DNA of 64,000 nucleotides from an uncultured Anaerolineae bacterium (GTDB lineage Bacteria; Chloroflexota; Anaerolineae; Aggregatilineales; Phototrophicaceae). Below are positions 56,301 to 64,000 of this stretch, in pieces. The notes beneath the pieces are model-generated. The model did not search any database. It was not told where the DNA came from and worked only from the letters and a program-made list of their open reading frames with translations. The stretch is taken from contig CALKJO010000003.1 of the NCBI GenBank assembly GCA_937995825.1, positions 186,001 through 250,000 on the forward strand, in the 5' to 3' direction. Position numbers and translations under genes: made by a program. The number at the start of each line of letters is the position of its first letter. Within the stretch, counting starts at the first letter, position 1.

Positions 56301-56423
56301 GCGCATGGGTTGATCGATAACAGCATCTTCGTTCTCGACCTAGCGGTGATATTCGCGTTTCTGATGGGCATTGCAGCGCGCCAATCCCCACCGTTTATCG
56401 ACTCGACCTCCGACGTTACATAA
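53310..56423 (+). CDS. fusion of glycoside-hydrolase-like domain and O-antigen-ligase-type membrane domain
   Basis: A 1,037-residue protein. An N-terminal signal anchor (LHLILIASLMALCGSL) is followed by a TIM-barrel domain with GH39/GH5-like marks: GLNWVRQRVLWREIE, acid/base candidate Glu165 in IWDEPNL, and nucleophile candidate Glu286 in WASEWGWN. A beta-rich segment (about 390-500) follows, then about a dozen transmembrane helices to residue 1030 of the Wzy_C/WaaL type, with FRIRVWESALQAVRDHPITGLGLDQFLYAF and SHPHNVILDLWTRLGLIG. The barrel would face outside. It may trim and ligate, or polymerise, a surface glycan. The frame is uninterrupted over the junction. Confidence 0.8.
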   Translation: MNRLHLILIASLMALCGSLTAWGTSIIQRDHDLRGYVDPTQNPDLPYRIPRLGVNADLTQYLNPETELRRMEAAGLNWVRQRVLWREIEREPSLYDWDVWDRIIPLFESFPSLQLVAVLVESPEWARSRGGTTAPPDDPADFARFAAAFAERYGAWVDHYQIWDEPNLIDAWGSLAPEPSAYLALLAASYRAIHAADADAAVIMAALAPTTERTERNISDLDFLSRLYALGVSSFIDAAAAKPYGFNDSPLDRTVSADRLNFSRLIALREIMTAHGDGRKALWASEWGWNALPSDWSGVPSIWGTVTPEQQITYTRQAIQRADREWAWLGGMILESWQPNAPTDDPRWGFALIDPSGAPKPLLEALAEVETSGAVNGLYFPANPYARYSGVWTFGELGADIGWVQDSRLAFDFIGSDVALLLRRDDYLAFLYPTIDGRPTDATPRDADGRSFITLRSADLTPSLDLIPVARGLPLQTHTLEIIADRGWDRWALAGFAVSSGDLAVPYNRQISAALFTSILALGAVIASAVQIDWRPLGMSLSGLWNGINTAGQLGISFITSAALMLGMLLTWREPTPSVFTREPAQLGLALVTAGFIYLQPHVLVVICAAVVLCWIIYHRLDYGLLLALFYAPFFLFPVELARFAFPMTELIILITALAAALRGLAAWGRIRQMSVSGFTPSVRLSAIDLGFLGWIAISLVSISWASQRAPALTELRTLIIEPALFYAVFRSLRRDTRVDLRLADGLIASGALVAVIGLIMYAAGQGIITAEGGSGRLAGVYGSPNNVGLILGRCIPFALAFLLVGVDHRRRLVAGAALIPMAAALLLSQSAGALFVGVPIAVGSVILLIHGRRALVPLLGLTAISATFMVAALQSARFERLLDFAQGTTFFRIRVWESALQAVRDHPITGLGLDQFLYAFQGRYMIPDAWQEPSLSHPHNVILDLWTRLGLIGLTVFAWMQFAFWRSMRRAYLRAQSHPVTCAILIGAMGSMINLLAHGLIDNSIFVLDLAVIFAFLMGIAARQSPPFIDSTSDVT

Positions 56424-56463
56424 TATAGACTTATATAACGGGACGATGGGGAGCTGGGTCATC

Positions 56464-57024
56464 ATGAAAGCGAAGGTCAACAAGGTCACCATTCAGATCA
56501 TGCATGGCGATGTCTATAACGCTGGGACTGCCGGGATCGCCGTACAAACCAACTCTGACCTCGAATTGAATGAAACACTGCTGGCGAAAGCCGGACCCAG
56601 TATCCTGCGAGAAACTGCTTTGATCGGCTGGTGCGACGTTGGATCAGCAGTGATAACCGGTAAAGGGAATCTACCTGATCCGATTGAAAAAGTCTTACAT
56701 GTAGTAGGTCCGCGCTGGGGCGAAGGCAGTGAGCGCGGCAAGCTCGCTGGCGCGACCTTCGAATGCTTGCGGTTGGCTGAGTCCAACCGGCTGAGATCGC
56801 TGGCGCTGCCGCCGATCTCGACTGGCGCACTCGGCTATCCGTTGGAAAACTGCGCCAAGACGATGATCGGACAGGTCATCGATTTCACTTTTGAAGACCT
56901 CAAGGCGCTTTCAAAAGTCATCTTCTGCCTGGAAGATGATGTTGCATTCGAGATTTTCAGGCGCGAATTCAGCGCCCAGCTCAACGAACTCAAGTCAAAC
57001 GGTGACGGAAAAGTCCAGGTTTGA
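56464..57024 (+). CDS. macro-domain-like protein
   Basis: A 186-residue cytoplasmic protein with a macro domain pattern: [19 protein letters not shown] as the first strand and loop, [14 protein letters not shown], and [14 protein letters not shown] as the phosphate-binding loop. Macro domains bind ADP-ribose and some remove it from proteins, RNA or O-acetyl-ADP-ribose. The usual NAAN-x-x-L-x-G-G-G-V segment is altered ([19 protein letters not shown]), so activity is uncertain. ATG 56464 follows a GGGGAG site. It sits within the glycan island, 43 bp before the SDR gene and on the same strand. Confidence 0.75.
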   Translation: MKAKVNKVTIQIMHGDVYNAGTAGIAVQTNSDLELNETLLAKAGPSILRETALIGWCDVGSAVITGKGNLPDPIEKVLHVVGPRWGEGSERGKLAGATFECLRLAESNRLRSLALPPISTGALGYPLENCAKTMIGQVIDFTFEDLKALSKVIFCLEDDVAFEIFRREFSAQLNELKSNGDGKVQV

Positions 57025-57067
57025 GCTGATCCGCGCCGCTAACAGCAGTCACAGAGAGGATGAGATT

Positions 57068-58000
57068 TTGCGCGTTTTAATCACTGGCGCGGCCGGATTC
57101 ATCGGCTCGCATCTCTGCGACCGGTTTCTCGCAGAAGGACACGATGTCATCGGCATGGATAATCTGATCACCGGAGCGATGCGCAATATCGCTCACCTGA
57201 CGGAACACCCGAATTTTACTTTTATCCATCACAATGTCACGCAGCATATTCACATCGACGGCACTCTGGACGCGATTCTGCATTTCGCCTCTCCCGCCAG
57301 CCCGGTTGATTATCTTAAACTGCCGATTCAGACTTTGAAAGTCGGCGCACTCGGCACACACAACACGCTGGGGTTAGCGCGCGCCAAAAGCGCGCGGTAT
57401 CTGCTCGCATCGACCTCAGAAATCTACGGTGACCCGCTGGTACATCCCCAGCCCGAAACCTACGTCGGCAATGTCGATGCCATCGGTCCGCGCGGGGTCT
57501 ACGATGAGGCAAAGCGCTTTGCCGAAGCGATGACGATGGCATATCACCGCGCGCACGGGTTGGACACGCGCATTGTCCGCATCTTCAACACCTACGGACC
57601 GCGTATGCGCCTCAATGATGGGCGCGTCGTCCCGAATTTCATCGCACAGGCGTTGAGAGGCGAACCGCTTACTGTCTACGGAGACGGCAAACAAACCCGC
57701 AGCTTTCAATACATTGACGATCTGATCGAGGGCGTGTACCGCCTGCTGCACAGCGCCTACACGCAGCCGGTCAATATTGGCACACCGTTTGAGAAGTCGA
57801 TCCTGGAATTTGCGGAAATCGTTAACGAACTGACCGGCAATTCCGCAGGTATCATCTTCAAAGATGAACGTATTCAGGGTGACCCGCAGACACGGCGTCC
57901 TGACACCACCCGCGCTCGCACTCTACTCAAATGGGAACCACGAGTCGATCTTTACGATGGTCTGCGGCGCACGATCGCCTATTTCCGTGAGGTATTGTGA
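57068..58000 (+). CDS. NAD-dependent SDR, UDP-glucuronate decarboxylase-like
   Basis: A 310-residue extended short-chain dehydrogenase: Rossmann loop [54 protein letters not shown], catalytic Tyr145 and Lys149 in YDEAKRFAE, and [22 protein letters not shown] with [15 protein letters not shown]. This combination is that of UDP-glucuronate decarboxylase (UDP-xylose synthase), so it probably makes a nucleotide sugar for the adjacent glycan genes. The start is TTG 57068 with AGAGGA 7 nt upstream; no ATG fits the fold. It overlaps the next gene by 4 nt (GTGA). Confidence 0.85.
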   Translation: MRVLITGAAGFIGSHLCDRFLAEGHDVIGMDNLITGAMRNIAHLTEHPNFTFIHHNVTQHIHIDGTLDAILHFASPASPVDYLKLPIQTLKVGALGTHNTLGLARAKSARYLLASTSEIYGDPLVHPQPETYVGNVDAIGPRGVYDEAKRFAEAMTMAYHRAHGLDTRIVRIFNTYGPRMRLNDGRVVPNFIAQALRGEPLTVYGDGKQTRSFQYIDDLIEGVYRLLHSAYTQPVNIGTPFEKSILEFAEIVNELTGNSAGIIFKDERIQGDPQTRRPDTTRARTLLKWEPRVDLYDGLRRTIAYFREVL

Positions 58001-59448
58001 CCAACCCAGCATCGCGACGATGGAATTCGGAATGGCTGCTGATCGCACTTGCGGGCGTGAACGCAGTTGGTTTGGCGCTTCTACCATTAGAAACTGCAGC
58101 GCTGGCGCTTTTTCTGATGACCGCAGCCATCGCCGCTGCCATCACGCCATCCGCCGCGCTGATCATCATGCTGATCGTCGCCCCACTGCGCACGCTGATG
58201 CTGACTGAAGCCCCCGGCTTGCTTCCGCTGGATGTGGGTCAGATCAGCTTAGGAGTCGCAGCGGCATCTTGGATCGCCGCATCCATCGTTCGGGAAAGAT
58301 CCTTCCGGCTGATTTGGTCGCCAGTTTACCTCCCGCTGATCGCTTTCATCGCTGTCACTGGACTAACAGCATTCACCGCCTGGTCGCTGAGTGCCTGGTT
58401 GAGCGAATGGCTGAAATGGATTCAAGTAGGATTGGTCGTTATGATCTGCCTCAGCTTGGCTCCTCAATGGCGAATGCTGGTATTTGGATTGGTCGTCGCA
58501 GGTCTCGCCAATGCCATCATCGGCATTTTGGAATATTTCGGGGTGAGCGGCGCGCTTCATCTGCTGATCAATGAGTTGCATTTTCGCGCCTTCGGCACGT
58601 TCGGTCAGCCGAATCCATTTGGCGGCTTCATGGGGCTGATCGCACCCATCGCGCTCCTGACTGGGCTTGGATATGCCGCGCGTTTCGTGCATCAGCGGCG
58701 CGTTGATACCCTGCTGACAGCGCTGTTCTATGCGATCTCCGGCGCGATTATGGTAACTGCCTTGTACATGTCCTTCAGCCGAGGCGCATGGCTGGCATTC
58801 GCCGTCAGCGCAAGCGCGATGGCGTTCGCGCTGCCGCGCCGCCTCGCTTACGGAGCCGCCATCGCAGCGGCTGGACTGCTGCTCATCGGCGGGCTTTGGC
58901 TCAGCGGCAGACTGCCGCAGTCGATTGTGGAGCGCGTCAGCAGCATCACTCAGGAAACGCTGTCGATCTCGGATGTGCGCGGCGTCGATGTAACGCCGGA
59001 GAATTACGCCAATATCGAACGTCTCGCACATTGGCAGGCGGCGATCAATATGGCGACCGCATCCCCCTGGCTGGGCGTTGGATTTGGGAACTATGAAATT
59101 GCTTACCCCGAATTTCGCCTGCTTTATTGGCATTTCCCGCTCGGTCATGCCCATAATTACTACTTGAATGTGCTGGCTGAGGCTGGCATGATTGGATTGT
59201 TAACCTATCTTGCCCTGTGGGTCGGCGTCGCGCTTGTCATCTGGCAAATCCGCCGTCATCCCGATCCCCTGGCGCGTTGCACTGACGTGGGTTTGTTGGG
59301 AAGCTGGATATATCTGGCAGTTCACAGTCTGACCGACAATTTATATGTTAATAATATATTTCTGCATCTGGGTATTGTGATCGGAGTCGCGGCTGTCCTT
59401 CATTGGCAGGCGCAGAACGGAACACGATGGCACGCGAGGCTCACATGA
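57997..59448 (+). CDS. O-antigen ligase/polymerase-type membrane protein
   Basis: A 483-residue polytopic protein with about eleven transmembrane helices and the Wzy_C motif region: [31 protein letters not shown], then a large extracytoplasmic loop with [36 protein letters not shown] and [17 protein letters not shown]. It probably polymerises or transfers undecaprenyl-linked glycan outside the membrane. It is the second ligase-type gene here, without the hydrolase part of the protein at 53,310. The start is GTG 57997, overlapping the SDR stop; the 3' end overlaps the GtrA gene by 4 nt. Confidence 0.85.
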   Translation: MTNPASRRWNSEWLLIALAGVNAVGLALLPLETAALALFLMTAAIAAAITPSAALIIMLIVAPLRTLMLTEAPGLLPLDVGQISLGVAAASWIAASIVRERSFRLIWSPVYLPLIAFIAVTGLTAFTAWSLSAWLSEWLKWIQVGLVVMICLSLAPQWRMLVFGLVVAGLANAIIGILEYFGVSGALHLLINELHFRAFGTFGQPNPFGGFMGLIAPIALLTGLGYAARFVHQRRVDTLLTALFYAISGAIMVTALYMSFSRGAWLAFAVSASAMAFALPRRLAYGAAIAAAGLLLIGGLWLSGRLPQSIVERVSSITQETLSISDVRGVDVTPENYANIERLAHWQAAINMATASPWLGVGFGNYEIAYPEFRLLYWHFPLGHAHNYYLNVLAEAGMIGLLTYLALWVGVALVIWQIRRHPDPLARCTDVGLLGSWIYLAVHSLTDNLYVNNIFLHLGIVIGVAAVLHWQAQNGTRWHARLT

Positions 59449-60035
59449 ATCAGAGTGAAACCTTGAGAATTCGCAAGATAGCAGTGCGCAATCCCCTTGA
59501 TCCAATGATCCTCGCGGTCGCCAGTCGATTCGGGAGCCGATCTAAAGAAGTTGAACGTTTCATTAAATTTGCTATTGTCGGCGCATTTGGTGCGATCATC
59601 GACTCAGGAACAGTTTTTCTGCTTCAATGGCTGGTGCTGCCCCCTGTTGAACCCAACAAAGCGCTGAAAGTCGCCGTCGTCAGTACCATCGGCTTTCTGG
59701 CAGCCGTCATCAGCAATTTCATCTGGAACCGAGTGTGGACGTACCCCGACTCGCGGGGGCGCTCGATCCGCCGTCAGCTTGCGCAGTTTGCCACCATCAA
59801 TTTTATCGGTTGGGTTGGTCGCACGATCTGGATCACCATCGCTTACGCCTGGCTCGGCGCGCTGCTGATGCCGATCCTGCTGCCTGAAATTCAGCTTTTC
59901 CGTCCTGGTTACGCCCCATCCGCCAGTGCAGAAGCCAAGCTCGGCACGATGGCAGCGTGGCTGATCGGCGTTACAGTGGTGATGATCTGGAACTTCCTCG
60001 CAAACCGCTACTGGACGTACAACGACGTGAAATAG
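59445..60035 (+). CDS. GtrA-family membrane protein
   Basis: A 196-residue protein with a soluble N-terminal 45 residues and four transmembrane helices: FIKFAIVGAFGAIIDSGTVFLLQW, VVSTIGFLAAVISNFIWNRVWTYPDS, LAQFATINFIGWVGRTIW and the C-terminal VTVVMIWNFLANRYWTYND. GtrA proteins are thought to flip or cooperate in moving undecaprenyl-phosphate-linked sugars; this one has the conserved F-x-x-N-R-x-W-T-(Y/F) repeats. A longer-than-usual loop (ALLMPILLPEIQLFRPGYAPSASA) precedes the last helix. It is coupled to the ligase gene by an ATGA overlap. Confidence 0.88.
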   Translation: MNQSETLRIRKIAVRNPLDPMILAVASRFGSRSKEVERFIKFAIVGAFGAIIDSGTVFLLQWLVLPPVEPNKALKVAVVSTIGFLAAVISNFIWNRVWTYPDSRGRSIRRQLAQFATINFIGWVGRTIWITIAYAWLGALLMPILLPEIQLFRPGYAPSASAEAKLGTMAAWLIGVTVVMIWNFLANRYWTYNDVK

Positions 60036-60036
60036 C

Positions 60037-61161
60037 ATGGCTAAAATTGCCATCGATTACACCCCCGCTTACGAACAGGGCGGCGGCATTGGGCGTTATG
60101 TTCGGGAATTGGTTGCTGCGCTCGCCAATCAAGACAGCGTCACCCAATATCGCCTGTTTGTCGCTGGCGCAAAGGCGCTGCCGTCTCCGCCGGGGGCAAA
60201 CTTCAGATGGTCTTCCACCGAGATTTCGCCGAAGTGGTGGGCGCGCCTCTGGCATCGCGCGCAAATCCCCTTTCCAGTCGAGTTTTTCACAGGCAAAGTT
60301 GATCTTTTTCACGCCACCGACTTCACGCTGCCGCCGACCCTGTGTCGAACGCTCCTGACTGTGCATGATCTGTCGTTTGTGCGCGTCCCGGAAACGACGA
60401 GCCCAACCCTGAGACATTACTTAGATAAAGTGGTTCCACGCTCAGTGCGGCGCGCCGATCATATCCTCGCGGATTCGCAGGCGACTAAAGATGATCTGAT
60501 CGCGCTTTATGGCACGCCGAGCGATAAAGTAACTGTGCTGCTGAGCGGCGTCGAACCGCGTTTTCGTCCGGTCACTGATGTGAATTCGCTTGAGCGTGTG
60601 CGCGCGCGCTATGCGCTGCCGCGGCGACCTTACATTCTCTCCGTTGGAACGGTGCAGCCGCGCAAGAACTACGCGCGGTTGGTCGAGGCGCTTAGTCTGC
60701 TGCGCGGGCAAGGGCTGGATGTCTCGCTGGTCATTGTCGGAGCAGCGGGCTGGCTGGCTAATCCGATCTACGAAGCGATTAAACATCTGCACATGAGCGA
60801 ATTTGTGCATTTCACCGGTTTCGCCGACGATGCCGACCTACCTGCGCTGTACACAGGCGCGATCTGCGTCGCGATCCCCTCGCTTTACGAGGGCTTCGGA
60901 CTGCCAGTCCTGGAGGCGATGGCGTGCGGCACGCCCGTCCTAACCTCGAACGTCTCATCTCTGCCGGAGGTCGCAGGAGATGCTGCGCTGCTGATCGATC
61001 CGCACGAAACGCAAGCCATCGCCGACGGACTGACGCGCCTGATCACTGACTCGACGCTGCGCGAGCAGTTGATCGCGCGGGGCTATCAGCAGGCAGCGCG
61101 CTTCACTTGGGAGCGATCCGCACGCGAACTGCGAGCTGTTTACCATCAGATCCTAACCTAA
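60037..61161 (+). CDS. GT4-family glycosyltransferase
   Basis: A 374-residue GT-B glycosyltransferase. The N-terminal acceptor domain opens with KIAIDYTPAYEQGGGIGRYVRELVAALA. The C-terminal donor domain has ILSVGTVQPRKNYARLVEALSLLRGQG and the EX7E motif in YEGFGLPVLEAMACGTPV. The mannosyltransferase-like form suggests a role in building the surface glycan at the inner face of the membrane; the sugar donor is unknown. It starts 1 nt after the GtrA stop and ends the island; the next gene is 82 bp away with a weak TTCAGT/TATACT pair before it. Confidence 0.9.
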   Translation: MAKIAIDYTPAYEQGGGIGRYVRELVAALANQDSVTQYRLFVAGAKALPSPPGANFRWSSTEISPKWWARLWHRAQIPFPVEFFTGKVDLFHATDFTLPPTLCRTLLTVHDLSFVRVPETTSPTLRHYLDKVVPRSVRRADHILADSQATKDDLIALYGTPSDKVTVLLSGVEPRFRPVTDVNSLERVRARYALPRRPYILSVGTVQPRKNYARLVEALSLLRGQGLDVSLVIVGAAGWLANPIYEAIKHLHMSEFVHFTGFADDADLPALYTGAICVAIPSLYEGFGLPVLEAMACGTPVLTSNVSSLPEVAGDAALLIDPHETQAIADGLTRLITDSTLREQLIARGYQQAARFTWERSARELRAVYHQILT

Positions 61162-61243
61162 ATATTCAGTGCGCTGGAGAGTCGACTATACTGAAAAGAG
61201 TTTTATTATTGATGTTTGACCTCCATTGATGTAAGGATAGATC

Positions 61244-61651
61244 ATGTCACGCCGCTTCACGATTGATCCGAGTAAGCCCTTCTTCATCTATGATACGCCC
61301 GGAGACTGGCAGGGAGTTGTGCTGAATAATTTCATCTTCGATCCACGTGGAGATTACATCGGCTTCATCATCGAAGAAAAACCGGAAATGTATGACGTGT
61401 ACACGACATCGGGTGAATGGATCGGCAGTCTGATTCCGGATGGGCGGATTGTGCGCAAACGCACGTCGGATCGGCGTCCGCTCTTAAAGAAACTCCCGCC
61501 AAAGCCCGCCAAGCCGAATCCCTTCCCAAGCCGCGCGCCGCTCCCGCCGCAAACTGCCGATCTCGGCTTTGATCGAATCGATGTGCTGGAGTGGGACCCA
61601 GAGGTCTTCAAGCGGCTGTCTGACCTGATCCCCGACGCAGGCGAAGAATGA
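61244..61651 (+). CDS. small soluble protein, possible beta-flower-type domain
   Basis: A 135-residue protein without signal peptide or membrane helix. The first 80 residues contain repeated short strands with G-D/E-W/Y-I/V-G turns (DTPGDWQGVVLNNFIFDPRGDYIGFI; TTSGEWIGSLIPDGRIV), resembling the pseudo-symmetric beta-flower proteins seen in many bacteria. A Pro-rich linker follows, and then an acidic tail (LEWDPEVFKRLSDLIPDAGEE). Its function is unknown. The stop overlaps the thioesterase start by 4 nt, so the two are coupled. The ribosome site AAGGA is 7 nt before the ATG. Confidence 0.6.
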   Translation: MSRRFTIDPSKPFFIYDTPGDWQGVVLNNFIFDPRGDYIGFIIEEKPEMYDVYTTSGEWIGSLIPDGRIVRKRTSDRRPLLKKLPPKPAKPNPFPSRAPLPPQTADLGFDRIDVLEWDPEVFKRLSDLIPDAGEE

Positions 61652-62142
61652 GCAGCGCACGCCCTGCTAAGCGTATTGAGGATTCGCGTTCGACGACCAG
61701 CGTCCTGATGAGTCCGCAGGATGCCAACTCGCTCGGCAATGTGCATGGCGGCGTGATCATGAAGATGGTCGATGAGGCGGGGGCGCTGGTGGCGATCAGA
61801 CATTCCAATCGCCCGTGCGTGACTGTCGCCATCGACTCGATGACGTTCATGCAGCCGATCCGCGTCGGCGACTTGGTGACATGCCGCGCCGAGCTGACCT
61901 ATGTCGGGACAACGTCGATGGAGGTGCGCGTTGAAGTGACGGCGGAAACACTGCTGACCGGCGAGGCGCGGCTGACCAACACAGCGTATCTAGTCTACGT
62001 TGCGCTCGATCTCGAAGGCAGGAAAACGGTCGTGCCTGCGGTCGAATACGTCAGTGAGGAGCAAATTTTGCGGGCAGCGCAGGCAGTTGACCGTCAGGAA
62101 TTTCGTAAACGGCAGCGCGAGCATGAAAAGAGGTCGTCATGA
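61648..62142 (+). CDS. hotdog-fold acyl-CoA thioesterase
   Basis: A 164-residue cytosolic single-hotdog protein of the YciA/ACOT7 type. It contains MSPQDANSLGNVHGGVIMKMVDEAGALVAIRHSN (the catalytic N-x-x-G-x-x-H-G-G segment) and TVAIDSMTFMQPIRVGDLVTCRAELTYVG. It hydrolyses acyl-CoA esters, the chain-length range not being predictable. It is translationally coupled to both neighbours, overlapping the small protein gene and the AAA+ ATPase gene by 4 nt each, which is unexpected for such different functions. Confidence 0.87.
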   Translation: MSSARPAKRIEDSRSTTSVLMSPQDANSLGNVHGGVIMKMVDEAGALVAIRHSNRPCVTVAIDSMTFMQPIRVGDLVTCRAELTYVGTTSMEVRVEVTAETLLTGEARLTNTAYLVYVALDLEGRKTVVPAVEYVSEEQILRAAQAVDRQEFRKRQREHEKRSS

Positions 62143-63317
62143 GCGAACCGATCCTGCCTGACTTATCCAAGCAAGGCGGGGAAGGCTCGACGCTGCTTCG
62201 GATTCTCAACCAGGCAGGGGCGCGGCGTGTGCTTTCAGCGCCTCCCGTCGATCTAGGGCTGGCAGATCGGCGTCCATTTCCATTCATGGCGATAGTGGGT
62301 CAGATCGAGATGCGCACCGCCCTGCTGCTGGCGCTGATTAATCCAGCGGTCGGCGGTGTGCTGCTGATCGGGCCGAGAGGAACGGGCAAGACAACAGCTG
62401 TGCGCAGTCTGATCGACATTCTGCCAGATGTAGAGGTGAGCGACTGCGAGGAGGGCGCGCTGCCGGAAGAACTACGAGACGAACGAGCGCGCCTGCTCTA
62501 TCCAGACTGTTACGAAAAATTTCATGCTGGCGAGCCGATCTCGCACTACGAGCCGGTTCGCCTGGTAGAACTGCCGCTTAATGCTCGGCTGGAAGATGTG
62601 GTCGGCGGCATCAATGAACGGGTTGCAGTCATGCAGAGTCGGATCAGGCTCGAAAAAGGGATTCTGGCGCGCGCGGACAACAACCTGCTTTACATCGATG
62701 AAGTCAACCTGCTCAACGACGACATTGTCGATGCCATCCTCGACGCGGCTGCTCAAGGCAGCTATACCGTGCGGCGCGGCGCGGTGGCTGGGACGTATCG
62801 CTCACGCTTCGTCCTGATCGGATCGATGAACCCAGAGGAAGGTCGGCTGCGTCCGCAGATCATGGATCGATTCGGACTGCGCGTGAATGTGCGCGGGCTG
62901 ATGAACCCGACCGAGCGCCTGGAAGTTTACCAGCGCGTGCGCGCATATCGGCAAAATCCGACTCAGTTCGTCCGCGACTGGGAGGAGATCACCGCCGAAA
63001 TCCGCGATGAGATCATTTACGCACGGGAAATTCTCAAATCAACCACGCTCGACGATCAGGCGATCGAGATCGGCTTGAAGCTGGTGCAGCTGCTCGATAT
63101 CGACTCCCACCGCGCAGAATACACGCTGTTCGAAGCCGCTCGCGCCCATGCCGCCGCCGACGGACGCGACAAAGCCGGCATTGCCGACGTGCGCGCCGTC
63201 GCGCCCATGGCGCTGCGACAGCGGCGCAGCGAGTTCATGGTCAATTTCTATGAGAGCCAGCGAGCCGAAGACGAACACATCCGCGCGCAAATTGATAGGC
63301 TTCATGCGCCGACTTGA
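62139..63317 (+). CDS. magnesium-chelatase subunit I-type AAA+ ATPase
   Basis: A 392-residue AAA+ protein. PFPFMAIVGQIEMRTALLLALINPAVGGVLLIGPRGTGKTT carries the I-subunit start and Walker A (78-86). Walker B is LLYIDEVNLLNDDIVD, and the sensor and arginine-finger region is LIGSMNPEEGRLRPQIMDRFGLRV. This is the ChlI/BchI pattern, which drives metal insertion with subunits D and H. No D or H subunit is within the window, so it may serve a cobaltochelatase or a MoxR-like VWA partner. Its 3' end overlaps a membrane protein gene by 14 nt. Confidence 0.88.
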   Translation: MSEPILPDLSKQGGEGSTLLRILNQAGARRVLSAPPVDLGLADRRPFPFMAIVGQIEMRTALLLALINPAVGGVLLIGPRGTGKTTAVRSLIDILPDVEVSDCEEGALPEELRDERARLLYPDCYEKFHAGEPISHYEPVRLVELPLNARLEDVVGGINERVAVMQSRIRLEKGILARADNNLLYIDEVNLLNDDIVDAILDAAAQGSYTVRRGAVAGTYRSRFVLIGSMNPEEGRLRPQIMDRFGLRVNVRGLMNPTERLEVYQRVRAYRQNPTQFVRDWEEITAEIRDEIIYAREILKSTTLDDQAIEIGLKLVQLLDIDSHRAEYTLFEAARAHAAADGRDKAGIADVRAVAPMALRQRRSEFMVNFYESQRAEDEHIRAQIDRLHAPT

Positions 63318-63927
63318 CCACCTTGAGCCGCTGATCCCAGCTGCGTTCGGCGCGGCTGTCCTGGGATACATGCTGCCCTGGCTGACAGGAATAGGCGCGG
63401 CGCTCAGCTTTCACGCCTACGATCTGGCTGAGTGGATCACTCTAATGCCTGCATCGAATGCTGAAACCCCTCCCCTGCTGACTGCCTTCCTGCTCAGACT
63501 TCCGCTGCTGTGCGCTGGCGTGATCAGCGCAGTATTCAGCCTGCATTGGCATGGAAACGGTGGGGCACGCGCGCTGTTCACATCGGTTTGGCTGGCGCTG
63601 GCAGCAGCAAACCTGCCCCCGTTTGAATTCCTGTCCTATCCAGACAACCCAAACTATCGACAGCAGGCAGTCATGGCGGGGTTAACCATCACTATCGGCG
63701 GAGTCGTGATGCTGCCGGTTGTGAGGCGCACCATAAGAATTGAATGGATCAGCGCAGCAGCCGCCTCAATAGGCACTGCCGCTGCGCTGTTCGGTCTGGC
63801 ACGTGGATATACGATCTTGTCGGATTATGGATTAGACATACGCGGGGGCATTGGGGGGATAAGCTGCGCAGTAGGCTTTGTCCTGTGCGCCCTGGTTCAT
63901 CTCAGCCATTCCCGAAAAGCAGGGTAA
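63304..63927 (+). CDS. polytopic membrane protein of unknown function
   Basis: A protein of 207 residues with about five or six transmembrane helices: LIPAAFGAAVLGYMLPWLTGIGAALSF, FLLRLPLLCAGVISAVFSLHW, ALFTSVWLALAAANLPPFEFL, AVMAGLTITIGGVVMLPVV, ISAAAASIGTAAALFGLARG, and ISCAVGFVLCALVHL. A recognisable family is not evident. The ATG at 63304 lies inside the chelatase gene's end, a 14-nt overlap that implies coupling. The remaining 73 bp to the window end hold no clear plus-strand feature. Confidence 0.65.
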   Translation: MRRLDHLEPLIPAAFGAAVLGYMLPWLTGIGAALSFHAYDLAEWITLMPASNAETPPLLTAFLLRLPLLCAGVISAVFSLHWHGNGGARALFTSVWLALAAANLPPFEFLSYPDNPNYRQQAVMAGLTITIGGVVMLPVVRRTIRIEWISAAAASIGTAAALFGLARGYTILSDYGLDIRGGIGGISCAVGFVLCALVHLSHSRKAG

Positions 63928-64000
63928 GGCACAGCCCCACCCCCGCTTGTACTGCTGCCTTAGATCAGCCATTAGTGTGCATCCGGGTTTCGATGTATTC

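Noticed and set aside
63965-64000. Minus-strand frame encoding EYIETRMHTNG then stop
   Set aside because: It may be the C-terminus of a gene beyond the window, but eleven residues are too few to support a call.
1-64000. Search for CRISPR arrays, insertion-sequence ends, integrases, toxin-antitoxin or known defence genes
   Set aside because: No regular short repeats with spacers, transposase motifs or defence-type domains were seen on either strand.

Overview
The window is a gene-dense, high-GC bacterial chromosome segment with no insertion sequences, phage genes or CRISPR array. It is probably from the Chloroflexota (Anaerolineae-like). That assignment is inference. It rests on the many secreted or lipid-anchored beta-propeller, PKD, G5, LysM and SH3 proteins with Thr/Pro-rich linkers, a menaquinone pathway, TTG/GTG starts, and no lipopolysaccharide or outer-membrane genes.

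Layout. 1-2.5 kb: the start of an M81-type gene, a CutC-like gene, a decayed histidine-kinase remnant, KDPG aldolase and menH. 2.6-8.8 kb: a TetR regulator followed by menF-menD-menB-menE, most junctions overlapping; with divergent menH this covers most of chorismate-to-DHNA-CoA, but menC and menA are not here. 8.8-12.5 kb: three exported envelope proteins on the minus strand. 12.6-17.5 kb: DsbA-like oxidoreductase, NrtR-type Nudix regulator, mtnA, an iron-sulfur photolyase and a LON-domain protein. 17.6-27.3 kb: amylosucrase, a THUMP-like RNA methyltransferase, anmK, an M14 carboxypeptidase and a two-gene molybdenum hydroxylase. 27.4-30 kb: an unassigned 394-residue protein, then a CcdA/TlpA-like redox pair.

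30-33.8 kb holds a vitamin B12 ABC importer (btuFCD order). Its leader has a clear promoter, a cobalamin riboswitch and an intrinsic terminator, which fixes the substrate. 33.8-36.4 kb holds fabF, plsX and a tRNA-Leu(GAG) with a consensus promoter and a strong terminator. 36.5-42.7 kb is mostly housekeeping: TPR protein, trmFO, aminotransferase, hflX, a small membrane protein and a GNAT protein. 42.8-44.5 kb encodes a polar amino-acid ABC binding protein and permease separated by a perfect 14-bp hairpin, with no ATPase gene. 44.5-48.5 kb has a secreted beta-propeller and a two-component system.

48.6-61.2 kb is an envelope/exopolysaccharide island on the plus strand: a six-PKD lipoprotein with an apparently inactive SGNH domain, a G5/beta-propeller lipoprotein, a glycoside-hydrolase/O-antigen-ligase fusion, a macro-domain protein, a UDP-glucuronate decarboxylase-like SDR, a second ligase/polymerase, a GtrA protein and a GT4 glycosyltransferase. 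61.2-63.9 kb has a small conserved protein, a hotdog thioesterase, a magnesium-chelatase-I-type AAA+ ATPase and a membrane protein. The most unusual items are the hydrolase-ligase fusion, the PKD/pseudo-SGNH lipoprotein beside it, and the histidine-kinase remnant at 793-1036.
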